From NCBI GenBank assembly GCA_964638635.1, contig CAZXAQ010000013.1, positions 1-64,000 on the forward strand: a DNA stretch of 64,000 bases. The letters are read 5' to 3'. Below the pieces are notes generated by a model that saw nothing but the letters and a program-made list of their open reading frames with translations, had not been told where the DNA came from and did no database searches. Origin of the DNA: SZUA-430 sp964638635 (GTDB lineage Bacteria > Pseudomonadota > Alphaproteobacteria > Micropepsales > Micropepsaceae). Position numbers and translations under genes: made by a program. Positions 24,010-32,622 of this stretch are shown piece after piece (within the stretch, counting starts at the first letter, position 1; each line of letters begins with the position of its first letter).

Positions 24010-24864
24010 ATGAGCGTCGCGTTTCTCAAAATGAACGGTCTCGGCAACGACTTTGTCGTCGTCGATGCACGCGCGCAAAAGTTGAAAATCGGCGCAACTG
24101 CGGCCAAGCGGATCGGCGACAGGCATCGCGGCGTCGGATTCGATCAGTTGCTGGTGATCGAACCTGCCAGCGGTGCGGGTGATGCGATCTTGCGCATTTG
24201 GAACCCGGACGGAAGCAAGGCGGAGGCCTGTGGAAACGGCACGCGCTGCGTCGCCGATTTGTTGTTGAAAGAATCGGGCAAGCCGACCCTGTCGTTGTTG
24301 ACGGACGGCGGGCTGGTCCACTGCCGCCGCACGGACGACGGTCGGGTGACGGTCGATATGGGCGAGCCTAAGCTCGATTGGCAGGACATTCCGCTCGCCG
24401 AGCGGATGGACACGCGTACGCTCGACATCAAGGTTGGGCCGATCGATGCGCCGGTGCTGTTCGGGCCCTCGGCCGTCAATATGGGCAACCCACACTGCAT
24501 CTTCTTCGTCGAGAATGCCGAGGCGCATGATCTGAAGAAGATCGGGCCGATGCTGGAGCATCATCCGCTGTTTCCGGAGCGGGCGAATATCAGCCTGGCG
24601 CAGATCAAGTCGAAGGGCGAAATCCGGCTGCGCGTGTGGGAGCGCGGCGCGGGGATGACGCTCGCGTGCGGGTCGGCGGCGTGCGCCACGACGGTTGCGG
24701 CGGCGCGGCGCCGCCTTGCGGACAGGAAGGTTCGGATCGTGCTCGACGGCGGACCGCTCGACATCGAATGGCGCGAGGACAACCACGTGCTGATGACCGG
24801 GCCGACGGAGCTCAACTTCAAGGGCGAGCTTGCCGACCGTTATTTCGCGGATGACGCGTCATGA
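24010..24864 (+). CDS. dapF: Diaminopimelate epimerase
   Basis: 284 residues. It interconverts LL- and meso-diaminopimelate for lysine and peptidoglycan. The two catalytic Cys are in EACGNGTRCVADLL and LACGSAACATTVAAARR; FLKMNGLGNDFVVVDAR at the N-terminus and VNMGNPHCIFFV are conserved. It heads the dapF-mtaB-ftsY-yciB run; its stop overlaps the mtaB start (ATGA). A -10-like TATATA sits so close upstream that the mRNA may be leaderless. Confidence 0.95.
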   Translation: MSVAFLKMNGLGNDFVVVDARAQKLKIGATAAKRIGDRHRGVGFDQLLVIEPASGAGDAILRIWNPDGSKAEACGNGTRCVADLLLKESGKPTLSLLTDGGLVHCRRTDDGRVTVDMGEPKLDWQDIPLAERMDTRTLDIKVGPIDAPVLFGPSAVNMGNPHCIFFVENAEAHDLKKIGPMLEHHPLFPERANISLAQIKSKGEIRLRVWERGAGMTLACGSAACATTVAAARRRLADRKVRIVLDGGPLDIEWREDNHVLMTGPTELNFKGELADRYFADDAS

Positions 24865-26105
24865 GCGTCGAGGTGATCACGCTGGGCTGCCGGCTCAATA
24901 CCTATGAGTCGGAGGTCATTCGCGACAAGGCGCGGGCTGCCGGTTTGGAAGATGCCGTCATCGTGAACACGTGCGCCGTGACGGCCGAAGCGGTGCGTCA
25001 GGCGCGGCAAGAGATTCGTAAGGCGCGCCGCGCGAACCCATCGGCGCGGGTGATCGTGACCGGGTGCGCGGCACAGACGGAGCCCGCGATGTTCGCCGCC
25101 ATGCCCGAGGTCGATCAGATTTTGGGCAATGCCGACAAGCTGGAAGCGCGCGCCTATGCGTTCGACGCGCCGCGCGAGCGGGTTGCCGTCAACGACATCA
25201 TGTCGGTGCAGGAGACGGCGTCGCATTTGATCGCAGGCTTCGACGGGCGTGCGCGTGCGTTCGTGCAGGTTCAGAACGGGTGCGATCACCGTTGTACCTT
25301 CTGCATCATTCCCTACGGCCGTGGGCCGTCGCGAAGCGTGGGCGCCGGCGAGGTTGTGCAGCAGCTTCGTTTGCTCGTCGAGCAAGGCATCCATGAGGTC
25401 GTACTGACGGGTGTCGATATCACGGCTTACGGCGCGGATTTGCCGGGCGCGCCGAAGTTGGGCTCGCTCGTCGAGAAAATTTTGAGGCTCGTGCCGGATT
25501 TGCCGCGGCTGCGGTTGTCGTCGCTGGACGTTGCCGAGTGCGACGCGCGGTTGATCGATCTCGTTGCGCATGAGCCGCGGTTGATGCCGCATCTGCATCT
25601 GTCGCTGCAGGCCGGCCACGACATGATCTTGAAGCGGATGAAGCGGCGGCACACGACGGCGCAGGCCGTGGCGTTTTGCGATGCGTTGCGCGCGCGGCGG
25701 AGCGACATCGTGTTCGGCGCCGATTTGATCGCCGGGTTTCCGACCGAGACGGAGGAGATGTTCGAGGCGACGCTTGAGCATGTGCAGGCGTGCGGGCTGA
25801 CCTATCTGCATGTGTTTCCGTTTTCGGCGCGCGAGCGCACGCCGGCGGCGCGCATGCCGCAGCTACGGGGGGATGTCGTCAAGGCGCGTGCGGCGCGGTT
25901 GCGGGCGATTGGGGCCGAGGCGGTGGCCGGGCATCTGCAGGCGTTGAAGGGGCTTGACGTCGATGTGCTGGTCGAGCGCGACGACATTGCGCGCAGTCCG
26001 ACGTTCGCGCCGGTGAAGCTCAGCCGCTCATTCGCGGGCGGCAGTTTGGTGCGGGCCCGCGTCGTCGATGCCGATGCGCGGTTCGCCTATGCGGAGGCCG
26101 CCTAG
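24861..26105 (+). CDS. mtaB: tRNA t6A37 methylthiotransferase (MtaB)
   Basis: 414 residues. The N-terminal methylthiotransferase domain carries three Cys (GCRLNTYESE, VNTCAVTAEAVRQ, GCAAQTEPAMF) for one Fe-S cluster. The radical-SAM domain has QNGCDHRCTFCIIPYGRGPS with the CxxxCxxC motif, then LTGVDITAYG and LHLSLQAGHDMILKRMKRRH. The C-terminus is a short TRAM-like part. It adds a methylthio group to t6A37 in ANN-decoding tRNAs. The start overlaps dapF by 4 nt and the stop overlaps ftsY by 1 nt (TAGTG). Confidence 0.92.
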   Translation: MSVEVITLGCRLNTYESEVIRDKARAAGLEDAVIVNTCAVTAEAVRQARQEIRKARRANPSARVIVTGCAAQTEPAMFAAMPEVDQILGNADKLEARAYAFDAPRERVAVNDIMSVQETASHLIAGFDGRARAFVQVQNGCDHRCTFCIIPYGRGPSRSVGAGEVVQQLRLLVEQGIHEVVLTGVDITAYGADLPGAPKLGSLVEKILRLVPDLPRLRLSSLDVAECDARLIDLVAHEPRLMPHLHLSLQAGHDMILKRMKRRHTTAQAVAFCDALRARRSDIVFGADLIAGFPTETEEMFEATLEHVQACGLTYLHVFPFSARERTPAARMPQLRGDVVKARAARLRAIGAEAVAGHLQALKGLDVDVLVERDDIARSPTFAPVKLSRSFAGGSLVRARVVDADARFAYAEAA

Positions 26106-27046
26106 TGTCCGACACGGACGGCAAGAAGCCGGGATTCTTCGCGCGGCTGAAGGCGGGACTTTCGCGCTCCGCGCAGACACTGACGCAAGGCATCACGAAG
26201 GTCTTCACGCGCAAGCGGCTGGACCAGGCCGCGCTCGACGACCTTGAGGAGCTGCTGATCGGCGCCGACATGGGCGCGAAAGTCGCCGCCGATGTGGTGG
26301 CGGAGATCAAGCGCACGCGCTTCAACGCCGATGTCGGCGAAGAGGAAATTCGCGCGGTGTTGGCGGAAGAGGTTTCCAAGATTCTTCGGCGCGTGTCGAA
26401 GCCGCTCACGATCCGGCCGGAGCTGAAGCCACATGTGATCCTGGTCGCCGGCGTCAACGGATCCGGCAAGACGACGACGATCGGCAAGCTTGCGCAGAAG
26501 TATCGCGCGGAAGGGCTGAAGGTCATGATGGCGGCCGGCGACACGTTTCGTGCGGCGGCCGTTGAACAACTGAAGGTGTGGGGCGAACGCACCGGCGCGC
26601 CCGTGATCGCCAAGGAGATCGGTGCGGATGCGGCGGGGCTTGCGTTCGAAGCGTTCGAGAAAGCCCGCGCGCAAGGGATGGACGTGCTCTTGATCGACAC
26701 GGCGGGGCGCTTGCAGAACAAGGCCGGGTTGATGGCGGAGCTTGAGAAGGTCGTGCGCGTGATCAAGAAGCTTGACCCGGACGCGCCGCACAGCGCGCTT
26801 TTGGTGCTCGATGCAACAACGGGTCAGAATGCGGTCGCGCAGGCTGAGGTCTTTCGCGACACGGCGCGCATCACGGGGCTCGTGATGACGAAGCTCGACG
26901 GCACGGCACGCGGCGGCATTCTGGTTTCGATCGCCGAGAAATTCGATCTGCCGGTGCACTATGTCGGCGTCGGCGAAGGCGCCGACGACCTGCAACCGTT
27001 TGACGCAGAGAGCTTTGCGCGCGCCCTGGTCGGGCTCGCGGCCTGA
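26105..27046 (+). CDS. ftsY: Signal recognition particle receptor FtsY
   Basis: 313 residues: a short amphipathic/basic N-terminus (SDTDGKKPGFFARLKAGLSR), the N domain, then the SRP GTPase domain with VAGVNGSGKTTTIGKLAQKY, AGDTFRAAAVEQLKVWGERT, LLIDTAGRLQNKAGLMAELE and MTKLDGTARGGILVSIAEKF. It has no long acidic A domain, as is common in alphaproteobacteria. It is the membrane-side partner of Ffh. Start GTG 26105 overlaps the mtaB stop by one base. Confidence 0.95.
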   Translation: MSDTDGKKPGFFARLKAGLSRSAQTLTQGITKVFTRKRLDQAALDDLEELLIGADMGAKVAADVVAEIKRTRFNADVGEEEIRAVLAEEVSKILRRVSKPLTIRPELKPHVILVAGVNGSGKTTTIGKLAQKYRAEGLKVMMAAGDTFRAAAVEQLKVWGERTGAPVIAKEIGADAAGLAFEAFEKARAQGMDVLLIDTAGRLQNKAGLMAELEKVVRVIKKLDPDAPHSALLVLDATTGQNAVAQAEVFRDTARITGLVMTKLDGTARGGILVSIAEKFDLPVHYVGVGEGADDLQPFDAESFARALVGLAA

Positions 27047-27193
27047 CACCCACGCTGTCCGATTTGCCAGCGCGTGCTTTGGTTTCCCGGCGTGACGATT
27101 GTCGCGCGTTGGCGTGATTCAACGGCATCACAACGCGCGAAAACGTGATGGCTGAGCACTCGCCGTTCTGGCGCCGTTCGGGCGAACAGGACT

Positions 27194-27775
27194 ATGTTCC
27201 GCCCCATGAATTCGCTGAAAAAACTCGTGCTCGATCTCGGGCCGCTCGTCGTATTCCTGGTGTCCTATTACGCGCTTGGCGTTTATTGGGCGACGGGCAT
27301 CTTCATCGTGGCCACCTTGATTGCGGCCGGCACATCTTACGCGTTTACGGGCAAGATTTCGCCGCTGATGATTTTCAGCGGCTTGTTCGTGATCGTCCTC
27401 GGCGGGCTGACGATTTGGCTTCAGAACGACATCTTCATCCGGATGAAGCCGACGCTCTATTACTTCAGCTTGGCCGCGTTCTTGCTCGGCGGTCTGCGCG
27501 TCGACCGGCTCGTGATCAAAGATTTGCTCGAGTTCGCGATCAAACTGACGGATGAAGGCTGGCGCATTTTCACGAAGCGTTTCGCGGCGTTCAACGTGGG
27601 GGTCGGCGTTCTCAACATCGCCGCCGCCGCCGTGTTGTCGTTCGAGGTGTGGCTGTGGTTCAAGATTATCGGCTTTACCAGCCTCTCTCTTCTCTTCTTC
27701 ATAAGCCAAGGCCCGCTTTTCGAACGGTACGAAGTTAAGCCTGAGGGCGATGCCGTGACACCGACCGCGGCCTAG
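27194..27775 (+). CDS. yciB: Inner-membrane septation-type protein (YciB/IspZ)
   Basis: 193 residues with about five transmembrane segments and the family pattern LVLDLGPLVVFLVSYYALGV, KPTLYYFSLAAFLLGGLRVD and WRIFTKRFAAFNVGVGVLNI. YciB/IspZ proteins affect envelope integrity and septation; this gene usually follows ftsY in alphaproteobacteria. Starts at 27194 and 27206 are both possible: AGGA is 2 nt before the first and 14 nt before the second. Its stop overlaps that of the convergent M28 peptidase gene (CTAG). Confidence 0.88.
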   Translation: MFRPMNSLKKLVLDLGPLVVFLVSYYALGVYWATGIFIVATLIAAGTSYAFTGKISPLMIFSGLFVIVLGGLTIWLQNDIFIRMKPTLYYFSLAAFLLGGLRVDRLVIKDLLEFAIKLTDEGWRIFTKRFAAFNVGVGVLNIAAAAVLSFEVWLWFKIIGFTSLSLLFFISQGPLFERYEVKPEGDAVTPTAA

Positions 27776-30069
27776 GGCTGCGGCGTGATCGTTAGCGCGA
27801 GTGCCTCCAAGCCGTAACCCTTGACGACGATTGCGCCGTCGCCGGTGTGGACGGGGGCGGCGTCGGCCCCACGGGCCTTGGTCAAAGCGCGCGCTTCAGG
27901 CGCGTCCGGCAGCGGGGCGCGTTCGCTCAAGATGACTTTCGGTTTCTTTGCCGGATCGTACGTGATTTCGATCGGAACCCCTCGTTCGCCGAAGCCTGTC
28001 AAACGAGCCGATAGCGGGTCGTCTTGGTTCAGGCGCCACGCGCCGACGAGTTCCTGGTTCGCGACGCGGACCGATTGAATGCCGGACTTGCCTTTGAGGA
28101 TCAGCGAAAGCTGCACGCCACCGCGGGCGCCTTTGATCGTGCCGCGCAGAACCTGGAATTTGTCTTGCACCAATATTTGCTCGACGAGCAGGCGCGGTGG
28201 TTCGAGTTTGAGGTCGGCCGCGGCCTTGGAGAAGCCTTCGTCGGGGAAGAGGCCCGCGTAGAGATACGGCGCCGGTGCGGCCGGAAAGCCGTTCGCCTTT
28301 AGGTATGCTTCGTCGGGCGGGCCTTCGAAATCGACCAGCCAACGCGGGGCGCCGGTGCCGTCTTCGTAGTAGGTGAGGTTTTGGCCGCGCGGATGGTTCG
28401 GCGCGTAGGCGGGCATTTGGCTGGCGACGAGCGCTGCAATCACAACGGCGCCGCCGACACCGGCAATGCTCCAGCGCGCTTCGGTGGCGGCATAGGCCCA
28501 CACGAAAAGCGGGGTGAGCGCGAGAACGAACGGGAGCAGAACCAGGATCTTGAATTGGCTGAGGTGGAAGCCGAGGACGAGTTCGAGAAAGAGCAAGTAT
28601 GTCAGCCAGAAGAACGCCGCCAGCACGAAGCCCGCAAAGCCGGTGACCGTCAGCGCGTCGCGCCGGCTCAGCGTCTCGACCCAGCCGATGGCTGCGACGT
28701 AGGCGACCGGCCAGAGGAGCGGGTACGAAGCGCCGGTGACGGTCGCGGCGACCGCGAGCGCGAGTGCGGCGAGGACCAACCAGCTTGAGAGCAGCAAGGC
28801 GCGCATGTCGACGCGAGCAGCTACGGCATTCGCGATGACGAGAGACACGAAGATGCCTGCCGAGGCGAGCGCGATCCGTGCGGGCCAGGGCGCCGGATGA
28901 TCCAGCGGATGAACGCCCGGCCAGAGGCCGAGCGGGCGGGAGAGCAACCAGCCCACCGCGAACAACAGCACGGCGCTCGCCACGATCGCGAGTGCGGACC
29001 AGGCGATCGCCGTGACTGAGAAGACGCTGCGGTGGAAGACGATCAGGCTCAAGATCGCGATCAGCGAGATGGCTGCGATCGGCACGTTCAGGGCGGCCGG
29101 CCAGATCAGCATCGTGAGGCCGTGGACGTCGAAGTAGCTGGCGTCCGTGTCCGCCTTCAACGTTTCGAGATCGGTGTCGGCGAGCGCGGTGACGATCGTG
29201 AAGGCGTTGTCGCCATAGTGCTGCAGCGTGTTGCGATCGAGGTTCTTCAGATTGTCGTTGCGCGAATGGTAGAGCGAGGCCGAGTTCGAGAATGCAAAGT
29301 TGAAGCCCGAGAGGTTTGCGGCGCTCCGGTAGACGCTGAAATCCGTGTCGTTCGGCAGCAGCTGATAGACTTCGTAGGTGAGCGAGTTTGCGCGCGGATT
29401 TGGTACCGTGCGCGCGAAGAGGTCCATCAGCTTCGCGCTTCCCTTGCCGGTTTCGAACATCATCGACGGGCCGGATGCGCCGCGGGCCTCGACGTTGACG
29501 ACGATGCCGACTTGTTTGAACAGCGGATGGGTCGCGGCGAACGCACGGGCGCCGCGGAGGCCCACTTCCTCGCCGTCTGTGATCAAGAAGATGATGTCGT
29601 TCCTGGTCTTGCGCTTCGCCATCGCCTTGGCGAGTTCGAGCATGACCGCCGTGCCGGCGAGATCGTCGGCGACGCCGGGGCCCGCAGGAACGCTGTCGTA
29701 GTGGGCGGTGGCGAGAACCGCCTTGCCAGGCGTTGCGCCCTTCTTCACCGCGACGATGTTTTCGACGTAGGTGCAGCCGGGACGCGTCTCGGGCGGCGCG
29801 CATTGGGCGGCCGAGTGCACTTCGGGGATGTAGCCTGCGGCCGACAGCTCGCGAACGATGCCGTCTTTGATCGCGATGTTCGCGGGAGACCCGGCGACAT
29901 GAGGAACCTCGGCGGCCAGGATGCGCGTCAGCGTTTGCATCGCGCGTTCCTGCTCGAAGCCGGTGTTCGCCTTTCCGGCGGGCGCCTGGAGTTGCGCGGT
30001 CGCCCAGATCATGAACAGAGCCGTGACGATCACGGCGCCGGCGAGCGTTGCGAGAAAGCGGATGTTCAT
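27772..30069 (-). CDS. M28-family metallopeptidase with C-terminal membrane domain
   Basis: 765 residues. A signal-anchor helix (MNIRFLATLAGAVIVTALFM) precedes the M28 aminopeptidase-like domain: zinc ligands in AVLATAHYDSVPAGPG, GVADDLAGTAVML, LITDGEEVGLRGARAF and SASLYHSRNDNLKN. From residue ~320 there are about eight hydrophobic segments, then a C-terminal beta-rich extracytoplasmic region (VLRGTIKGARGGVQLSLILK). This layout resembles eukaryotic ER aminopeptidase-type (FXNA-like) M28 proteins. It probably acts at the periplasmic face of the inner membrane. Substrate unknown. Confidence 0.85.
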   Translation of the reverse strand: MNIRFLATLAGAVIVTALFMIWATAQLQAPAGKANTGFEQERAMQTLTRILAAEVPHVAGSPANIAIKDGIVRELSAAGYIPEVHSAAQCAPPETRPGCTYVENIVAVKKGATPGKAVLATAHYDSVPAGPGVADDLAGTAVMLELAKAMAKRKTRNDIIFLITDGEEVGLRGARAFAATHPLFKQVGIVVNVEARGASGPSMMFETGKGSAKLMDLFARTVPNPRANSLTYEVYQLLPNDTDFSVYRSAANLSGFNFAFSNSASLYHSRNDNLKNLDRNTLQHYGDNAFTIVTALADTDLETLKADTDASYFDVHGLTMLIWPAALNVPIAAISLIAILSLIVFHRSVFSVTAIAWSALAIVASAVLLFAVGWLLSRPLGLWPGVHPLDHPAPWPARIALASAGIFVSLVIANAVAARVDMRALLLSSWLVLAALALAVAATVTGASYPLLWPVAYVAAIGWVETLSRRDALTVTGFAGFVLAAFFWLTYLLFLELVLGFHLSQFKILVLLPFVLALTPLFVWAYAATEARWSIAGVGGAVVIAALVASQMPAYAPNHPRGQNLTYYEDGTGAPRWLVDFEGPPDEAYLKANGFPAAPAPYLYAGLFPDEGFSKAAADLKLEPPRLLVEQILVQDKFQVLRGTIKGARGGVQLSLILKGKSGIQSVRVANQELVGAWRLNQDDPLSARLTGFGERGVPIEITYDPAKKPKVILSERAPLPDAPEARALTKARGADAAPVHTGDGAIVVKGYGLEALALTITPQP

Positions 30070-30093
30070 GAACGTGTCCCTGAGTCGGCGACC

Positions 30094-30759
30094 CTAACTC
30101 AGGTCTTCCGGCTTTGTCTTAGATTTGAAGGGACAGAGTTCGCGCACGGGGCAGGTGGGGCACTTCGGCTTGCGGGCAACGCACGTGTAGCGGCCATGCA
30201 GGATCAACCAGTGGTGCGCGTGCTGCATGAAGCGGGCGGGGACGATCTTCAACAGCTGGTCTTCGATTTCGCGCGGCGTTTTACCTTTGGCGAGCCCTAG
30301 CCGTTGCGCGACGCGGAAGACGTGCGTGTCGACGGCGATCGTGGGTTCGCCGAAGGCGATATTCAAAACCACGTTCGCGGTCTTGCGGCCGACGCCGGGG
30401 AGCGCCTCCAGCGCTTCGCGGTCGCGGGGGACTTCGCCCTTATGGTTAGCGATCAGGACCTGCGACAAGGCGATGACGTTCTTCGCCTTTGCGCGAAAGA
30501 GGCCGATCGTCTTGATGTGATCGATCAGCTTCGCCTCGCCGAGCTTGACCATTTGCTCGGGCGTTCTCACGACCTTGAACAACGGGCCGGTCGCCTTGTT
30601 GACGCCCTTGTCGGTTGCCTGGGCGGAGAGCACCACCGCCACGAGCAGCGTGTAGGGGTTGATGTAGTCCAGCTCGCCCTTCGGGATCGGGACGGCGGCG
30701 GCCAGGCGTTCGAAGATGGCGTCGGCTTTTTTGGACTTCGTCATGTTGGACTTCGACAT
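30094..30759 (-). CDS. nth: Endonuclease III (DNA glycosylase/AP lyase)
   Basis: 221 residues. The helix-hairpin-helix EALPGVGRKTANVVLNIAFG contains the catalytic Lys, and VDTHVFRVAQRLGL the catalytic Asp. The C-terminal [4Fe-4S] loop is present as CVARKPKCPTCPVRELC. It removes oxidised pyrimidines in base-excision repair; the AP endonuclease xth is 1.9 kb away. The N-terminus has two possible starts (30759 and 30744). Confidence 0.95.
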   Translation of the reverse strand: MSKSNMTKSKKADAIFERLAAAVPIPKGELDYINPYTLLVAVVLSAQATDKGVNKATGPLFKVVRTPEQMVKLGEAKLIDHIKTIGLFRAKAKNVIALSQVLIANHKGEVPRDREALEALPGVGRKTANVVLNIAFGEPTIAVDTHVFRVAQRLGLAKGKTPREIEDQLLKIVPARFMQHAHHWLILHGRYTCVARKPKCPTCPVRELCPFKSKTKPEDLS

Positions 30760-30845
30760 GGGGAAGCCACTTTGCTAGAGTTCCCCCATGGCTTGCAAAG
30801 AGATGATGCTCATTCTCTGTGCGCGGATCGGGTTCAATCCCCCTT

Positions 30846-30865
30846 CGGCCTGACGGCCGCTTTTT
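30846..30865 (+). terminator. Terminator-like hairpin in the aminotransferase leader
   Basis: CGGCC (30846-30850), loop TGAC, GGCCG (30855-30859), then C and five T. It lies 40 nt before the aminotransferase ATG at 30906. It could be a short Rho-independent terminator or an attenuator in the leader; the stem is only 5 bp. A second small hairpin (AGAGA/TCTCT, about 30799-30818) lies just upstream. Confidence 0.4.
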
Positions 30866-30905
30866 CGTTTCCGTTCCCTTCAGCCAAACACCTCAAGGCA
30901 TTCCC

Positions 30906-32294
30906 ATGTCCAGCAAAGCTGCAACGCACAATCAGACCAAGCATTGGCAGGAGCTCGATGCGCTCCATCACATTCACCCGTTCACCGAGACGCAGGCCCT
31001 GAACAAGAAGGGCGTCCGGGTTATCACAAAGGCTGACGGGATTTACCTGTGGGACTCGGAGGGCAACCGGCTGATCGACGGGATGTCGGGCTTGTGGTGC
31101 GTGAATGTCGGCTACGGGCGGAAGGAAATGGCGGAGGCGGCTTATGAAGCGATGCTGCAGCTGCCCTACTACAACTCGTTCTTCCAGACGACGAACCCGT
31201 ACGCGACGGAGCTGGCGGCGAAGATCGCGAGCTTGCTGCCCGCAGGCTTGAGCCGCGTTCTGTTCGCGAACTCGGGGTCGGAGGCGAACGACACGGCGCT
31301 GAAGCTGATCCGCTACTACTGGAACCTGCAGGGGAAGACGCAGAAGAAGATTCATATTTCGCGCGAATATGCCTACCACGGGGTGACCATGGCGGCGGCA
31401 TCGCTGTCCGGCCTCACCCCCATGCACCCGCAATTCGACCTGCCGCTCGCCGGGTTCGAGAAAGTGCCGACGGCCTATTGGTACATGTTCGGCGAGGGGA
31501 AAGACCCCGTCGCTTACGGGCAGGAGGTTGCCGGCAAGCTCGAAGAGAAGATTCTGGAGCTGGGCGCGGACCGGGTGGCTTCGTTCTCGGCGGAGCCTAT
31601 TCATGGTGCGGGCGGCCTCTTATTCCCGCCGGAGGGGTACTGGGCGGAAATCCAACGGATCTGCCGGAAGTACGATGTGCTGCTGCACTTGGACGAGGTG
31701 ATTACCGGGTTCGGCAGAACCGGCGAGTGGTTCGGGGCGCAGACCTATGGCATCGCGCCCGACATCATGACGATGGCCAAAGGCATCTCGTCCGGATACC
31801 AGCCGATTTCGGCAGTCGCGTTGGGGCCGCGTGTCGGCGACGCCATCGCAACTGCGAACGAAGAATTGGTGCACGGGTACACATGGTCCGGTCACCCTGT
31901 CGCCTGCGCGGTGTCTTTGAAGAACTTGGAGATCATCGAGAGGGAAAAACTCGTCGATCGCGTGCGCGACGATATCGGGCCTTACTTCCAGGCGAAGGTT
32001 CGGGAGCTGGCCTCACATCCGCTGGTGGGTGAGGTGCGGGGCAAAGGCCTCTTGGCGGCGATCGAACTCGTTAAAGACAAAACGAAGCGTACGTTTTTCC
32101 CGCGCGATCTCGATGTGGGCACGCAATGCCGGAATCACTGTTTCGCCAACGGGCTCGTGATGCGGGCGATCCGGGACACGATGGTTCTTTCGCCGCCTTT
32201 GATTATTTCTCGCGACGAAGTCGACGAAATTGTCAGGACGGCGCGTCGCTGTTTCGACTTAACCGCGAGGGACCTCGGGTTACCCACAGGCTAG
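30906..32294 (+). CDS. Class-III pyridoxal-phosphate aminotransferase (putrescine/omega-amino acid:pyruvate type)
   Basis: 462 residues. Landmarks of class-III transaminases: DGMSGLWCVNVGYGRKEMAE, FANSGSEANDTALKLIRYYW (phosphate-binding), ISREYAYHGVTMAAASLSGL, LLHLDEVITGFGRTGEWFGA with the cofactor Asp, MAKGISSGYQPISAVALGPR with the Schiff-base Lys, and HGYTWSGHPVACAVSLKNLE. The N-terminus (HHIHPFTETQALNKKG) resembles SpuC-like putrescine-pyruvate and GABA-pyruvate transaminases. I chose ATG 30906. The exact amine donor is uncertain. Confidence 0.88.
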   Translation: MSSKAATHNQTKHWQELDALHHIHPFTETQALNKKGVRVITKADGIYLWDSEGNRLIDGMSGLWCVNVGYGRKEMAEAAYEAMLQLPYYNSFFQTTNPYATELAAKIASLLPAGLSRVLFANSGSEANDTALKLIRYYWNLQGKTQKKIHISREYAYHGVTMAAASLSGLTPMHPQFDLPLAGFEKVPTAYWYMFGEGKDPVAYGQEVAGKLEEKILELGADRVASFSAEPIHGAGGLLFPPEGYWAEIQRICRKYDVLLHLDEVITGFGRTGEWFGAQTYGIAPDIMTMAKGISSGYQPISAVALGPRVGDAIATANEELVHGYTWSGHPVACAVSLKNLEIIEREKLVDRVRDDIGPYFQAKVRELASHPLVGEVRGKGLLAAIELVKDKTKRTFFPRDLDVGTQCRNHCFANGLVMRAIRDTMVLSPPLIISRDEVDEIVRTARRCFDLTARDLGLPTG

Positions 32295-32388
32295 TTGTAC
32301 CTGCTCGTTGCCTGTTCCCCACTGCTTGCAAAAACGATGTGTCTGGAAGGTCATAGTCATTAACATTGTGTAAGAGCCAAAAAAAAAG

Positions 32389-32417
32389 TTGCCGCCTGTG
32401 TCTTCGGCGCATATAGT
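32389..32417 (+). promoter_or_regulatory. Sigma-70-type promoter of a candidate small RNA
   Basis: TTGCCG (32389-32394) and TATAGT (32412-32417) are separated by exactly 17 bp, a strong match to housekeeping promoters. A nine-base A-run lies just upstream (32379-32387), resembling an UP element. The expected start is about 32423-32425. No gene with a start codon lies within 190 nt downstream, so the promoter is best explained by a non-coding RNA, or a long leader for xth. Confidence 0.6.
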
Positions 32418-32423
32418 GAGTCG

Positions 32424-32574
32424 CAGATGGTTGATTTGGTGCTGGTTTCGCGTTGCCCCCCCCGCTAGCGGGACCGGTTTTCAGCCATCTAAGCGTCAGA
32501 ATATCCCCTCCTGACGCGTGGCGCGTTAAAGCGCGTTTTGACCCTCGGCTGGACGCACAGCCGGGGGTCTTTTC
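32424..32574 (+). ncRNA. Candidate ~150-nt small RNA
   Basis: The 328-bp gap 32295-32622 between the aminotransferase and xth holds a promoter, a structured stretch and a strong terminator. Predicted structure: (1) 32425-32434 pairs with 32481-32490, 10 bp, enclosing a C8 run and the palindrome CCCGCTAGCGGG (32461-32472). (2) GCGTCAG (32493-32499) pairs with CTGACGC (32511-32517), 7 bp, with an 11-nt loop AATATCCCCTC that could pair with Shine-Dalgarno sequences. (3) the terminator hairpin at 32540-32569. No convincing ORF. I do not recognise the family; 6S RNA is unlikely because the ends do not pair. Confidence 0.55.
32540..32573 (+). terminator. Rho-independent terminator
   Basis: GACCCTCGGCTG (32540-32551) pairs fully with CAGCCGGGGGTC (32558-32569), twelve base pairs with one G:U, loop GACGCA, followed by TTTT. 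It ends the candidate small RNA and would also stop read-through from the aminotransferase gene. It lies 49 nt before the xth ATG. Confidence 0.8.
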
Positions 32575-32622
32575 ATTTCTGGTTGCACCTCCCGCCTTGC
32601 TACACGCACTCCGTTAAGCCCC

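Noticed and set aside
30825..30845. tRNA T-arm-like sequence GGGTTCAATCCC upstream of the aminotransferase
   Set aside because: The stem has only three pairs and no acceptor, D-arm or anticodon arm can be built around it.
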